64,000 bases of DNA from Enterobacter vonholyi (GTDB lineage: Bacteria > Pseudomonadota > Gammaproteobacteria > Enterobacterales > Enterobacteriaceae). This document shows positions 1-9,129 of this stretch, piece by piece. Below the pieces are notes generated by a model. That model ran no database searches. It was given only the letters and a program-made list of their open reading frames with translations, and was not told where the DNA came from. The position numbers were made by a program, and so were the translations under genes. Numbering within the stretch: the stretch's first letter is position 1; each line of letters opens with the position of its first letter. Location: NCBI RefSeq assembly GCF_008364555.1, contig NZ_VTUC01000037.1:248001-312000 (forward strand). Reading direction: 5' to 3'.

Positions 1-381
1 AATTGGGTTGTTTTTTTCGCGCGTAATTAAATTAAGCCAAATTTCATTGCCCGCTTCATTAATTTCTTCGGTTTTCTCGGCTATTATTTGACTTAGTTTC
101 TGGGCATCTATTTCTCCCTCGGCCTGCAGGTCATTCAGCAGGTGGACAAAGGCTTCAATTTTTATAGCGCGAAATAAGCGGTCTTTTATATGACGATCGT
201 GCTCTTCCAGCAACATATTTCGCGATTTGCCAGTTCGGGAAACACCAATTAATATATCGGGCTCGAAATCAGAGAGCTTTCTTTTCCCCTGAGTGAAACT
301 GGCCTCTTTTTCTGCTTCCGTCGGTTGCTGTTCCACAGGCGTAATGTGGTACTTAGCCGGGACGAGATAGTCGGGCAGCAT
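1..381 (-). CDS. Hypothetical protein, N-terminal 127 residues (cut by window edge)
   Basis: An open frame on the minus strand starts with ATG at 381 and runs off the left edge without a stop. An AAAGGAA ribosome binding site lies 7 bases upstream of the ATG. The protein begins MLPDYLVPAKYHITPVEQQ and is rich in Glu and Lys, with no signal peptide or membrane segment in the visible part; the second half looks helical. I do not recognise the family. It is divergent from the gene at 485, about 100 bases away, so the two may share a control region. Being real is supported by the start signals and unbroken frame; the function is unknown. Confidence 0.6.
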   Translation of the reverse strand, partial: MLPDYLVPAKYHITPVEQQPTEAEKEASFTQGKRKLSDFEPDILIGVSRTGKSRNMLLEEHDRHIKDRLFRAIKIEAFVHLLNDLQAEGEIDAQKLSQIIAEKTEEINEAGNEIWLNLITREKNNPI

Positions 382-484
382 TTTTAATTTCCTTTAATTT
401 CAACAGGGTGGGGTTGGTAAAGGCGTGAGATTCGTTGACAATATCATGAGGCAAATTTAAAATCAAAAAAAATGGAGCCTACCC

Positions 485-988
485 ATGAACAGCATCTTTT
501 TTACGGTCATCACATTACTATTATTGACCGCTGGTGTGCTTTTATTGATGCAAGAGTTCAATAAAACGAAAGTGTCGAAAGACGCCAGTGAGCCCCCACA
601 ACCTGAACTGATGACAAAAGAGGAAGGTGAAGACCATTTCTCTGTATTGATGAACTCCGTTACGCCTGTCTGGTACTGGCGGGTGAACCACGAATATATC
701 GACTTTTTACATGCGACAATTAAGCGCATGAAAATGTCGGAAATTAATGACACGCCCGGACTGTTTGAGGCGCAGCGTCGCTGTAGCGATCTGAATTCAG
801 CAGTCTATAAATATTATGACAATATCAAAAAGCGCTGTCTTAACGGAGAAAAGGTATCTTATTCCGATCTGGACGTATTGAATTTGCGGCAGTGTTTTCG
901 CGAGTTCAGTCTGGAAGCCTATCCTGAACTGGTGGCGCTTGTCTGGCCGGAGTACGCACGTCCGGAAGTTAATCCAGACAACGTCTGA
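485..988 (+). CDS. Hypothetical membrane-anchored protein, 167 aa
   Basis: Residues 3-22 form a single hydrophobic segment (FFTVITLLLLTAGVLLLM), followed by a soluble, charged domain of about 140 residues with many aromatic residues. This suggests an N-terminal anchor with the body in the periplasm or cytoplasm; orientation is not clear. GGAGCCTACCC precedes the ATG. Base composition is lower in GC than the following yqhA gene. It is divergent from the partial gene ending at 381. I do not recognise a family, and no partner gene in the window points to a role. Confidence 0.65.
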   Translation: MNSIFFTVITLLLLTAGVLLLMQEFNKTKVSKDASEPPQPELMTKEEGEDHFSVLMNSVTPVWYWRVNHEYIDFLHATIKRMKMSEINDTPGLFEAQRRCSDLNSAVYKYYDNIKKRCLNGEKVSYSDLDVLNLRQCFREFSLEAYPELVALVWPEYARPEVNPDNV

Positions 989-1030
989 GTGACGTACCGT
1001 TGAGTTATTGCAAACAGTCAGCGCCGTTGA

Positions 1031-1558
<528 letters not shown>

Positions 1559-1569
1559 AGTACGCCTTA

Positions 1570-1606
1570 CCCCTCACCCTAACCCTCTCCCCAAAGGGGA
1601 GAGGGG
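1570..1606. repeat. Intergenic palindromic repeat (copy 1)
   Basis: The sequence CCCTCACCCTAACCCTCTCC leads into a perfect hairpin, CCCTCTCCCC / GGGGAGAGGG with an AAA loop (1583-1605). Related copies lie at 37549-37581, 49089-49121 and 53627-53703, always between genes. Here it sits between the convergent ends of yqhA and yghZ. It lacks a T run, so it is more likely a dispersed REP-like element than a classical terminator, though the hairpin could still shield transcript ends. Confidence 0.85.
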
Positions 1607-1622
1607 ACTGCTCGGTGCGGCA

Positions 1623-2663
1623 TTATTTATCAGACGACGCCTGCCACAGATTCAACTCCCCATCCGCAACATGCTGGTCAATCCGCTTGAGTTCGTCCTC
1701 CGTAAAGCGCAGGTTTTCCAGCGCCTGTACATTCTCTTCCAGCTGTTCCGGGCGGCTTGCGCCAATCAGCACGGACGTCACGCGCGCATCTTTCAGCAGC
1801 CAGCTTAGTGCCATCTGCGCCATGGTTTGTCCGCGCGCCTGCGCCATCTCATTCAGCAGGCGAAGGCTGCTCAGGTTGGCGTCGGTGAGCATCTTTTGCG
1901 TCAGGCCGCGCACTTTATTCCCTTCGCGCTGCATGCGTGATCCTTCAGGGATACCGTTCAGGTATTTCCCTGTCAGCAACCCCTGCGCCAGCGGGGTGAA
2001 GGCAATACAGCCCGTACCGTTTGCTTCCAGCGCATCCAGCAAGCCGGTCTTATCGACCCAGCGGTTAAGCAGGTTATAGGACGGCTGATGGATCAGCAGG
2101 GGGATCTTCCACTCGCGCAGCAGCTCGGCCATTTTTTGTGTGCGGTCTGTCGAGTAGGAGGAAATCCCCACATACAGCGCTTTTCCGCTCTGCACGGCAT
2201 GGGCCAGCGCGGATGCCGTCTCTTCCATCGGGGTGTTTTCATCCACGCGGTGGGAGTAGAAAATATCGACGTACTCGACGCCCAGACGCTTCAGGCTCTG
2301 GTCGAGGCTGGCGAGCAGATATTTGCGTGAACCGCCGGAACCGTACGGCCCAGGCCACATGTCATAACCCGCCTTGGTGGAGATAACCAGTTCGTCGCGG
2401 TATGCGGCAAAATCTTCCCGCAGCAGGCGGCCGAAATTCTCTTCCGCGCTACCCGGCGGTGGTCCGTAGTTATTGGCAAGATCGAAATGAGTGATGCCGA
2501 GGTCGAAGGCTTTTCGCAGCAGCGCGCGTTGGGCATCAAGAGGCTGGACGTGGCCGAAGCTATGCCACAGTCCCAGCGACAGGGCGGGCAGGCGCAGGCC
2601 ACTTTTGCCGCAATAACGGTATTGCATATTCTCATAGCGGCCGGGGGAAGGGTGCCAGGACAT
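1623..2663 (-). CDS. yghZ: L-glyceraldehyde 3-phosphate reductase (aldo-keto reductase YghZ/Gpr)
   Basis: A soluble NADPH-dependent aldo-keto reductase of 346 residues, the same length as E. coli YghZ, which reduces L-glyceraldehyde 3-phosphate and methylglyoxal. The catalytic tetrad of the family is visible: Asp61 and Tyr66 (HFDLANNYGPPP), Lys97 (STKAGYD) and His138 (FYSHRVDE). The end, ADGELNLWQASSDK, is the typical C-terminus. GGAGACATC precedes the ATG, supporting this start. It is a single gene with its own promoter region facing that of the chemoreceptor at 2895. No damage is seen. Confidence 0.96.
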   Translation of the reverse strand: MSWHPSPGRYENMQYRYCGKSGLRLPALSLGLWHSFGHVQPLDAQRALLRKAFDLGITHFDLANNYGPPPGSAEENFGRLLREDFAAYRDELVISTKAGYDMWPGPYGSGGSRKYLLASLDQSLKRLGVEYVDIFYSHRVDENTPMEETASALAHAVQSGKALYVGISSYSTDRTQKMAELLREWKIPLLIHQPSYNLLNRWVDKTGLLDALEANGTGCIAFTPLAQGLLTGKYLNGIPEGSRMQREGNKVRGLTQKMLTDANLSSLRLLNEMAQARGQTMAQMALSWLLKDARVTSVLIGASRPEQLEENVQALENLRFTEDELKRIDQHVADGELNLWQASSDK

Positions 2664-2815
2664 GATGTCTCCTTTCTTATTGATGAAATTTTCGAAACAA
2701 CGTTTTCATTCTGAACTTACCACATCACAAATTACATCACTAAGCTCGGGCCTGATGGTTAACAGCTGCTGTGTGACCAGTGAAGCCACGCTAATTAAAA
2801 ATGATCACAAAACGT

Positions 2816-2842
2816 TATAATTTCCCTCTTTCCTGCCGATAA
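2816..2842 (+). promoter_or_regulatory. Candidate sigma-28 (FliA) promoter
   Basis: TATAATTT (2816-2823), an 11-base spacer, then GCCGATAA (2835-2842). The downstream box is a perfect match to the FliA -10 consensus, the upstream box matches TAAAGTTT at 6 of 8 positions, and the spacing is the canonical 11. It lies 52 bases before the ATG of a chemotaxis receptor gene, the expected kind of target for the flagellar sigma factor. Confidence 0.85.
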
Positions 2843-2894
2843 CGAGAGTAGTACTCGCCTCTGGGCGAACTCACCCTCACGGCAAGGAAGACTT

Positions 2895-4442
2895 ATGAAT
2901 ATGCTCCGTAATTTCACGATCCGCTTCGTCATGCTGACGATTCTCGGGATCTTTTGTTTAATGTGGGCGGGTGTTGGCTTGTACAGCACCTGGTCCCTTT
3001 CTCGCGTTTCAGATGGCAACGAAGTCGATCGCCAGCTGGTTAAACAGATGACGGTACTCAGCCAAGGTAACGATCAATATTTCCGCTTTGTGACCCGTCT
3101 GAGCCGCGCAATGGAAGTCAAAGCCGCAGGCGGCACGCCGGATCTGTCCTCTGCCCAACAGGCGCTGGATAACATGGGCAAGAAACTGGCCGAGATGAAG
3201 GCGATCTCCCCAGGCCCGATGGATGAGCAGATCTCTTCCAGGGTGATTGGCACCTGGCAGGCGCTGCTTGAACAGGGCGTAACGCCGCAAATGCAGCAGG
3301 CGAAGCAGGGGGCTCTGGAGGGATATCGCCAGCAGGCCAACAACGTCACACCGCCGCTGAGCCGCGCGTTTGGTGCGGCCGCTGAGGAGTTCAATAATGC
3401 CGCCGCGAAGTCGCTCGACAGCACCCGCGTGGTGGTGGACGGCCTGACAAGCATGACCCGCACGGTGATTATCGTTGCCACGATTATCGGCCTGCTGATC
3501 CTGCTCTTCACCGACCGTTACCTGGTGGCGATGCTGGTCAAACCGCTGGATCGCATTCGCCAGCAGTTCCGCCAGATTGCCCAGGGCGATCTCAGCCAGC
3601 CCATTGAGCCGTTCGGCCGCAACTGCGTGGGCCAGCTGGTGCCGCTGCTGAGCGCCATGCAGGACAGCCTGCGCGAAGCGGTCAGCACGATCCGCTCCGG
3701 CAGTGAAAATATCTGGCGCGGCGCGACGGAAATCTCCAGCGGTAACAACGATCTCTCTTCCCGTACCGAAGAGCAGGCGGCTGCGCTGGAAGAGACGGCA
3801 GCCAGCATGGAACAGCTGACCGCCACGGTGAAACTAAATGCGGAAAGCGCGCGTCAGGCCAGCCAGCTGGCCGATGTGGCCTCAACTACCGCCAGCCGCG
3901 GCGGCTCGCTGGTGGAAGAGGTGGTGACCACCATGAGCGGTATTTCGGAAAGCTCGAAGAAAATCGCTGAAATCACTAACGTTATCAACAGCATTGCCTT
4001 CCAGACCAATATTCTGGCGCTCAATGCGGCGGTTGAAGCGGCGCGCGCGGGTGAACAGGGGCGTGGTTTCGCGGTAGTGGCAGGTGAAGTTCGCAACCTG
4101 GCAAGCCGCAGCGCCAACGCGGCAAAAGAGATTGAAGGGCTGATTACCGACTCCGTTTCCCGCGTAGAGCAGGGGGCACAGCTGGTGAGCGACACCGGCA
4201 CCACCATGGATGCGATTCTGCGTGACGTAACGGAAGTGACGACCATTATGAAGCAAATTGCCTCGGCCTCTGAGGAGCAGAGTAAGGGCATTTCGCAGGT
4301 CGGAATTGCCATTACCCAGATGGACGGCGTTACCCAGCAAAACGCCTCGCTGGTGGAGGAGGTTTCCGCGGCGGCGGCGGCGCTGGAGCGTCAGACCGAA
4401 GAGCTTCAGCGCTCGGTGCAAAAGTTCCGCCTGACGGCATAA
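2895..4442 (+). CDS. Methyl-accepting chemotaxis protein
   Basis: A 515-residue chemoreceptor with the layout TM1 (about 10-32), periplasmic four-helix sensor (33-188), TM2 (190-207), HAMP domain (210-262) and a cytoplasmic signalling coiled coil. The hairpin tip that docks CheA and CheW ([20 protein letters not shown]) is intact, and Glu/Gln-rich methylation helices flank it. The ligand is unknown. The C-terminus ends VQKFRLTA without the NWETF-type pentapeptide that tethers CheR and CheB, so it probably depends on high-abundance receptors such as Tsr or Tar for adaptation. AAGGAAG precedes the ATG, and a FliA promoter lies upstream. It stands alone, outside any flagellar cluster. Confidence 0.95.
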   Translation: MNMLRNFTIRFVMLTILGIFCLMWAGVGLYSTWSLSRVSDGNEVDRQLVKQMTVLSQGNDQYFRFVTRLSRAMEVKAAGGTPDLSSAQQALDNMGKKLAEMKAISPGPMDEQISSRVIGTWQALLEQGVTPQMQQAKQGALEGYRQQANNVTPPLSRAFGAAAEEFNNAAAKSLDSTRVVVDGLTSMTRTVIIVATIIGLLILLFTDRYLVAMLVKPLDRIRQQFRQIAQGDLSQPIEPFGRNCVGQLVPLLSAMQDSLREAVSTIRSGSENIWRGATEISSGNNDLSSRTEEQAAALEETAASMEQLTATVKLNAESARQASQLADVASTTASRGGSLVEEVVTTMSGISESSKKIAEITNVINSIAFQTNILALNAAVEAARAGEQGRGFAVVAGEVRNLASRSANAAKEIEGLITDSVSRVEQGAQLVSDTGTTMDAILRDVTEVTTIMKQIASASEEQSKGISQVGIAITQMDGVTQQNASLVEEVSAAAAALERQTEELQRSVQKFRLTA

Positions 4443-4453
4443 CGCAACGTTTC

Positions 4454-4480
4454 AAGGCCGCCGGATGCGGCCTTGTATTA
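4454..4480 (+). terminator. Rho-independent terminator after the chemoreceptor gene
   Basis: AAGGCCGC / GCGGCCTT stem of eight pairs (4454-4461 with 4467-4474) and a five-base loop, followed by GTATTATT. It lies 12 bases after the stop codon of the chemotaxis gene. The T stretch is weak, so efficiency is uncertain. Confidence 0.7.
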
Positions 4481-4570
4481 TTAACGCCTTCCCCATTCAG
4501 CTCGCGTTGAAACTGCTATTCTTTTGCTAACCCCCCTGACGTTCTGGGCTCTCTTCTGTGAGGTGTTGCT

Positions 4571-4825
4571 ATGAACAGATCGTTATCTCTCATCCCTGTT
4601 CTCTCTTTCATTTTTCTGATGATGTTCTCGGTTTTTGCCGATGCGACCCAACAGGCGCAGGAACGGCGCGTGGCGCGTGATGTCAGGCAGGAAACCCGCG
4701 ACGCGTCACGGCAGGTGAAGCAGACCTGCGTGGCGAACAATAACCAGAGTAATCACGACTGCAGCCAGGATAAACGTCAGATGAAACAGGCCGGACGGCA
4801 AAAAGCGCGGGATATTAAGTATTAA
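4571..4825 (+). CDS. Small exported Arg/Lys/Gln-rich protein, 84 aa
   Basis: Residues 1-24 form a clear signal peptide (LSLIPVLSFIFLMMFSVFADA, cleavage likely after VFADA). The mature part of about 60 residues is highly charged and helical, with repeated Arg, Gln, Asp and Lys, and contains two cysteines (QTCVANNNQSNHDC) that could form a disulfide in the periplasm. A GTGAGGTG sequence precedes the ATG. I do not recognise a named family. It stands alone between a terminator and the convergent glycine-zipper gene. Confidence 0.7.
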   Translation: MNRSLSLIPVLSFIFLMMFSVFADATQQAQERRVARDVRQETRDASRQVKQTCVANNNQSNHDCSQDKRQMKQAGRQKARDIKY

Positions 4826-4897
4826 TGTGGTAATGAAAAATATTAGGAATGAGACACGGACAATAAGCGGAAAGCATCATCGGGGATGTGATTAATA

Positions 4898-4921
4898 CCG
4901 GGCAAACGCAGCGCTGCCCGG
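4898..4921. repeat. Palindromic REP-like element
   Basis: CCGGGCA and TGCCCGG arms (4898-4904, 4915-4921) around a ten-base centre that is itself rich in GCGC. It lies between the convergent ends of two small genes. It resembles a REP unit and may also act as a terminator-like hairpin for both. Confidence 0.6.
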
Positions 4922-4930
4922 ATGTATGTA

Positions 4931-5263
4931 TCAGTGCGTCGCCTCACCAATCAGCGCACCCGTGCCCGCACCAACGGCTGCACCTTTCAGCACGCTCTTG
5001 CCGGTCACCGCCGCGGCACCTGCGCCCACGGCAGCACCTACCGCACCGCCTTTACGCGCGGCTTTACCTTTGCCGCCGTTTTTGAACATAGCACCCGTGC
5101 CTGCGCCAACAACGGCGCCGCCAACGGTCGATTTCAGATCTTTGCCAGTGGCTGCGCCAATCGCCGCGCCTGCTACCGCGCCAGCTGCAGTTTTGTCGAT
5201 GGCCATTCCCGAGGTGGAGAAAATGAGGGCGCTGATAACCAGCGTTGTTTTAATAAGTTTCAT
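4931..5263 (-). CDS. Exported glycine-zipper protein
   Basis: The start at 5263 is chosen because AAAGGA lies 6 bases upstream and it gives a signal peptide (MKLIKTTLVISALIFSTSGMA). The mature protein of about 90 residues is made of GxxxG-type repeats such as GAVAGAAIGAATG and GGAVVGAGTGA, the glycine-zipper pattern found in outer membrane or periplasmic small proteins (YMGG/OmpA-like zipper families). Such helices pack into membranes; the exact role is unknown. An upstream in-frame ATG at 5308 would add 15 residues before the signal peptide and is less likely. Confidence 0.8.
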   Translation of the reverse strand: MKLIKTTLVISALIFSTSGMAIDKTAAGAVAGAAIGAATGKDLKSTVGGAVVGAGTGAMFKNGGKGKAARKGGAVGAAVGAGAAAVTGKSVLKGAAVGAGTGALIGEATH

Positions 5264-5396
5264 AACAGATCCTTTGTGACTGCTGTCGGTTGATACGTCA
5301 TTTCTCACTCTCTGACGCGAGAAAAACGTCCAGATAGTGCCAGCAATACCGGTTCAACCTTTAAGCTAATCATGCCCTGGGCAAGGATCTCAGCTG

Positions 5397-5416
5397 CCGG
5401 GCGGGGATCCGCCCGG
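5397..5416 (-). terminator. Palindromic hairpin downstream of yghU
   Basis: A perfect eight-pair inverted repeat, CCGGGCGG / CCGCCCGG with a GGAT loop, 7 bases after the yghU stop codon. No T run follows, so it may be a REP-type 3' end stabiliser rather than a true terminator. Confidence 0.55.
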
Positions 5417-5423
5417 CGGAACA

Positions 5424-6290
5424 TTACGCCTGACGCTTATCTTCCGTATTGGTCTCGAAGTCGCTCGCCGCATGGCGCTCGTGGAGCTGCTCGTTCAGCT
5501 CGCCGCTGGTGCGGTTAACAATACGTCCGCGCTTAACGGCATGGCGGTTCGCCACGTCTTTCGCCCAGCGCTGCACGTTGGTGTACTTCTCTGCATCCAG
5601 GAACTCGGCGGCGTTGTACACGCTGCCCAGCGCCACGCAGCCGAACCACGGCCAGATTGCCATATCCGCGATGGTGTACTCCTCACCCGCCACGTAGCGA
5701 CCGCGCGCCAGCTGTTTATCCAGCACGTCGAACAGGCGTTTGGCTTCCATGGTAAAGCGGTCAATTGCGTACTCAATTTTTACCGGCGCGTAGTTGTAGA
5801 AGTGGCCAAAACCGCCGCCGAGGAACGGCGCCGCGCCCTGGAGCCAGAACAGCCAGTTCAGCGTTTCGGTGCGTCCCGCCGGATCCTTCGGCAGGAAGTG
5901 GCCGAACTTCTCCGCCAGGTAGAGCAGGATATTGCCGGATTCAAATACGCGGGTTGGCGGGTTCGTGGAGTGGTCACGAAGCGCCGGTATTTTCGAGTTC
6001 GGGTTCACCTCAACGAAGCCGCTGGAGAACTGGTCGCCCTCGCCGATGCGGATCAACCACGCGTCGTACTCCGCGCCCGTCACGCCCAGCGCCAGCAGCT
6101 CTTCGAGCATGATCGTCACCTTCTGGCCGTTCGGTGTGCCGAGCGAGTAGAGCTGCAGCGGGTGCGAACCGACAGGAAGATCTTTCTCATGGGTCGCGCC
6201 GGAAATCGGACGGTTAATGTTGGCGAACGCGCCGCCGTTGTTCTTTTTCCATTCCCACACTTTGGGTGGCTGATACGTGTTGTCTGACAT
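5424..6290 (-). CDS. yghU: Glutathione-dependent disulfide-bond oxidoreductase YghU
   Basis: 288 residues, the same length as E. coli YghU, a glutathione S-transferase-fold protein that binds two glutathione molecules and reduces disulfides. The thioredoxin-like N-terminal domain carries a loop before the first helix (GTPNGQKVTIMLEELL), the cis-Pro/Glu-Ser region is FESGNILLYLAEKFG, and an all-helical C-terminal domain follows (about 130-265). It is cytosolic. It precedes the divergent peptide importer and lies close to gss, as in E. coli where yghU and gss are near neighbours. Intact. Confidence 0.96.
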   Translation of the reverse strand: MSDNTYQPPKVWEWKKNNGGAFANINRPISGATHEKDLPVGSHPLQLYSLGTPNGQKVTIMLEELLALGVTGAEYDAWLIRIGEGDQFSSGFVEVNPNSKIPALRDHSTNPPTRVFESGNILLYLAEKFGHFLPKDPAGRTETLNWLFWLQGAAPFLGGGFGHFYNYAPVKIEYAIDRFTMEAKRLFDVLDKQLARGRYVAGEEYTIADMAIWPWFGCVALGSVYNAAEFLDAEKYTNVQRWAKDVANRHAVKRGRIVNRTSGELNEQLHERHAASDFETNTEDKRQA

Positions 6291-6535
6291 GTTGGCCTGC
6301 CTTTTGAGTGATGTGTTGAGGCAGTGTAGCAGGAGATTTGTGAACCGTTTAACGTTGCGAGCGCAATCAATTAACCGCTATTCCTTCCGGCGCTTATATA
6401 TAACAAATCCGGCATAAGCTTAATCGAAAATCGCATTTTCATAATTAATGCGTAAAACGATAAAGCTGAATATGATGCTTCAACATAAATAAAAGATGCA
6501 GTAATAAACACTTTATAAGGCAAGGAGTTAGTGAG

Positions 6536-8125
6536 ATGCGCAAGCTTCTGTTATCGGCCGTGGTCGTTTCGCTCGCGTTAGGCCTGGCAGGCTGTGATGA
6601 TGCGAAAAATAAAGAGACAAATACGGCCGCGGCGGCAAAAAGCGACGCGCCAAAAGAGGGCGGTTCGCTAATTATTGGAATTACCTCCGGCGACCCGTTA
6701 GCCGTTAATCCGCTTTATGCCAGCGACCGCACAACGTTAACCATCATGCAGGCGTTGTATGCCCCGCTGTACAGCTTTAATAACGGCAAGATCGAGTGGG
6801 GCCTGGCGGAAAGCCTCACGCCCTCCGCCGACAACCTGAGCTACACCCTGACGTTAAAACCCAACCTGAAATGGCAGGACGGTCAGCCGCTGACGGCGGA
6901 CGACGTGGTCTTTACGTTCAACAAGCTGCTCGATGCCAAACAGCACAGCTTCTTCCGCAGCATGTTTACCTGGGGCGGCAAGCCTGTTGAAGTAAGCAAG
7001 GTTGACGACCGCACCGTTAAGTTCACCTTACCGCAGGTCAGCGCCGCCTTTACCGGCACCCTGGTACAGATCTACCCGATCCCGCAGCACGTGTTCGCCG
7101 GCGAAGGCGACCTGGAAAAGAGCAGCAAAAACGATGCGCCGGTCGGCTCCGGGCCGTTCAAGTTTAAAGAGTACCGCGCCGGGCAGTATTACGCCCTGAC
7201 CCGTTTTGACGATTACTGGAACGGCAAAGCGAAGCTAGATTCGGTGACCTACCGTTTCGCCAAAGACAGTAACGCCGCCAACCTGGCGCTGCAAAACGGT
7301 GAAATCAACCTCAAGATGGTTGACCCGCAGGACGTGAACCGCCTGAAAAATACCGGTAAGTTTGACTTCGTGGTCTATCCGGAAGGCCGCCTGGCCTATA
7401 TGACGTTCAACCAGAACGTGCCGGTAATGAAGAGCAAAGAATTGCGTCAGGCCATTGCTTACGCCATCAACAAAGACGAGCTGACCCAAACCGCCTTTAC
7501 CTCGCTGGACTACGCCAAACCGGCGACGTCCTTCCTGACGCCCGATACGCTTTACAAGACGGATGACGTCGAGCAATACAAATTCGACCTGCAAAAAGCT
7601 AAAGAGCTGCTTAAAGCGTCCGGCGCGCCGGACAACCTCAAGCTGCGCCTGGCGTATGTGAATACCAACAAAACCCAGGAGAGCATGGCGCTCTACATTC
7701 AGCAGGCGCTGAAGGGCATTGGGATGAACGTGGAGCTGATGCCGCTGGACTCCAACGCCATGTCCCAGCGCAGCCTCGATATGAACAACACCGCCTGGGA
7801 GCTGAACCTGGGCGGTTACATCATGGGCTCAGAGCCGGACGGCTACAAATCGCTGTTCATGAGCAACGAGGCCTATAACTACGCGCACTACAAAAATCCG
7901 CAGTTTGATGCCCTGTGGGATAAAGGCGCCGTGGAAACCGACGCCGCAAAACGTGCCGATATCTACAAGCAAATTCAGCAGACCGTGGCGAACGACATGA
8001 CGTACTACCCAATCGCCTATACCAATGCGACCGTCGCGGTGGACAAGCGTTTTGGCGGCACCGAGGAAGCGGAGCCGAAACCGGTCTATCTGTTCCAGGA
8101 TCTGTCAAAAATCTATCAGAAATAA
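6536..8125 (+). CDS. Peptide/solute-binding lipoprotein of an ABC importer (SBP family 5)
   Basis: 529 residues. The signal peptide ends in a lipobox, LGLAGC (Cys20), so the mature protein is a lipoprotein in the periplasm. A low-complexity linker (residues 25-42) is followed by the family 5 fold typical of DppA, OppA, NikA and GsiB, with KPNLKWQDGQPLTADDVVF and the GSGPFKFKEY motif. The ligand cannot be read from sequence. AAGGAG precedes the ATG. It is the first gene of a five-gene unit with two permeases and two ATPases. The position between yghU and gss hints at a glutathione-type peptide, but this is only context. Confidence 0.93.
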   Translation: MRKLLLSAVVVSLALGLAGCDDAKNKETNTAAAAKSDAPKEGGSLIIGITSGDPLAVNPLYASDRTTLTIMQALYAPLYSFNNGKIEWGLAESLTPSADNLSYTLTLKPNLKWQDGQPLTADDVVFTFNKLLDAKQHSFFRSMFTWGGKPVEVSKVDDRTVKFTLPQVSAAFTGTLVQIYPIPQHVFAGEGDLEKSSKNDAPVGSGPFKFKEYRAGQYYALTRFDDYWNGKAKLDSVTYRFAKDSNAANLALQNGEINLKMVDPQDVNRLKNTGKFDFVVYPEGRLAYMTFNQNVPVMKSKELRQAIAYAINKDELTQTAFTSLDYAKPATSFLTPDTLYKTDDVEQYKFDLQKAKELLKASGAPDNLKLRLAYVNTNKTQESMALYIQQALKGIGMNVELMPLDSNAMSQRSLDMNNTAWELNLGGYIMGSEPDGYKSLFMSNEAYNYAHYKNPQFDALWDKGAVETDAAKRADIYKQIQQTVANDMTYYPIAYTNATVAVDKRFGGTEEAEPKPVYLFQDLSKIYQK

Positions 8126-8131
8126 GTAATT

Positions 8132-8154
8132 GCCCCGGCCGTCGGGTCGGGGCC
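8132..8154 (+). promoter_or_regulatory. Intercistronic hairpin after the binding-protein gene
   Basis: GCCCCGGC (8132-8139) can pair with GTCGGGGC (8146-8153), eight pairs with one G-U. No T run follows. Hairpins at this place in binding-protein-dependent operons often stabilise the upstream message so that the binding protein is made in excess; this role here is inferred. Confidence 0.6.
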
Positions 8155-8170
8155 TTGGTAAGGGCACGTC

Positions 8171-9124
8171 GTGAACACACTTCTCACGCGTCGGCTGCTG
8201 CAGCTGCTGCCGATGCTGTTCTTTATTTCGCTGGTGGCGTTTTTGCTGGTCAAACTGGCGCCCGGCGATCCGGTGGCGGCGTACATTACGCCGCGTATGG
8301 CTCCGGAAGATATCGAACGTATTCGCCAGAGCCTGGGGCTGGATAAGCCGCTGGTCACGCAGTACGTCCTGTGGCTGAAAAATGTCCTGCAGGGCGATCT
8401 CGGCTATTCGCTGATCTACCACCGCCCGGTGCTGGAGATGATCGGCGAACGCATTCCGGCCACGCTGGGGCTGATGGGCGCGTCGCTGCTGCTGGCGATC
8501 GTGCTGGCGATCCCGCTGGGCCTGCTGGCGGGGGCATTCAAGCATCGCTGGCTGGATCACCTGCTTAACCTGTTCGCCTATATCGGCATCTCGGTGCCGA
8601 TTTTCTGGTTCGGCATCTTGCTCATTACGGTCTTTGCCGTGCAGCTTAGCTGGTTCCCCAGCATGGGGATGCGCACCATCGGCATGGAGGATAACGCGCT
8701 GGACGTGCTGCGTCACGGCGTACTGCCGTGTATTGCCCTCACGTTCTACAACCTCTCCAGCTATGTGCGCTACATCCGTTCCAACACCATCTCGCAGCTC
8801 TCGGCCGACTACGTGCAAACCCAGCTTGCCTACGGCGCTACGCGTTCCAGCATTCTGTTTAGACACGTGCTGAAAAACGTGCTGCTGCCAGTGATCACCC
8901 TGTTCGGACTGTCGTTCGGTGAGCTGATTGTGGGGGCCTACGTGACGGAAAGCGTCTTCTCCTGGCCGGGGATGGGGCTGCTCGGGATCCAGTCGATCGC
9001 CTCGCTGGACTACCCGCTGATCATGGCGATCATCATGCTCTCGTCGATGATGCTGATCGTCGGTAACCTGATCGCCGATCTGCTTTATCGCTTCGCCGAT
9101 CCACGCATTCGTACGCTGAGGTAA
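8171..9124 (+). CDS. ABC importer permease, DppB/OppB type
   Basis: 317 residues with six predicted membrane helices and the DppB family pattern: N-terminal RLLQLLPMLFFISLVAFLL, the periplasmic segment with PGDPVAAYI, and an EAA-type ATPase contact loop (ADYVQTQLAYGATRSSILFRH). GTG is the start; AAGGG lies 6 bases upstream. It pairs with the next permease, from which it is separated by 5 bases. No signs of damage. Confidence 0.93.
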   Translation: MNTLLTRRLLQLLPMLFFISLVAFLLVKLAPGDPVAAYITPRMAPEDIERIRQSLGLDKPLVTQYVLWLKNVLQGDLGYSLIYHRPVLEMIGERIPATLGLMGASLLLAIVLAIPLGLLAGAFKHRWLDHLLNLFAYIGISVPIFWFGILLITVFAVQLSWFPSMGMRTIGMEDNALDVLRHGVLPCIALTFYNLSSYVRYIRSNTISQLSADYVQTQLAYGATRSSILFRHVLKNVLLPVITLFGLSFGELIVGAYVTESVFSWPGMGLLGIQSIASLDYPLIMAIIMLSSMMLIVGNLIADLLYRFADPRIRTLR

Positions 9125-9129
9125 CCCGG

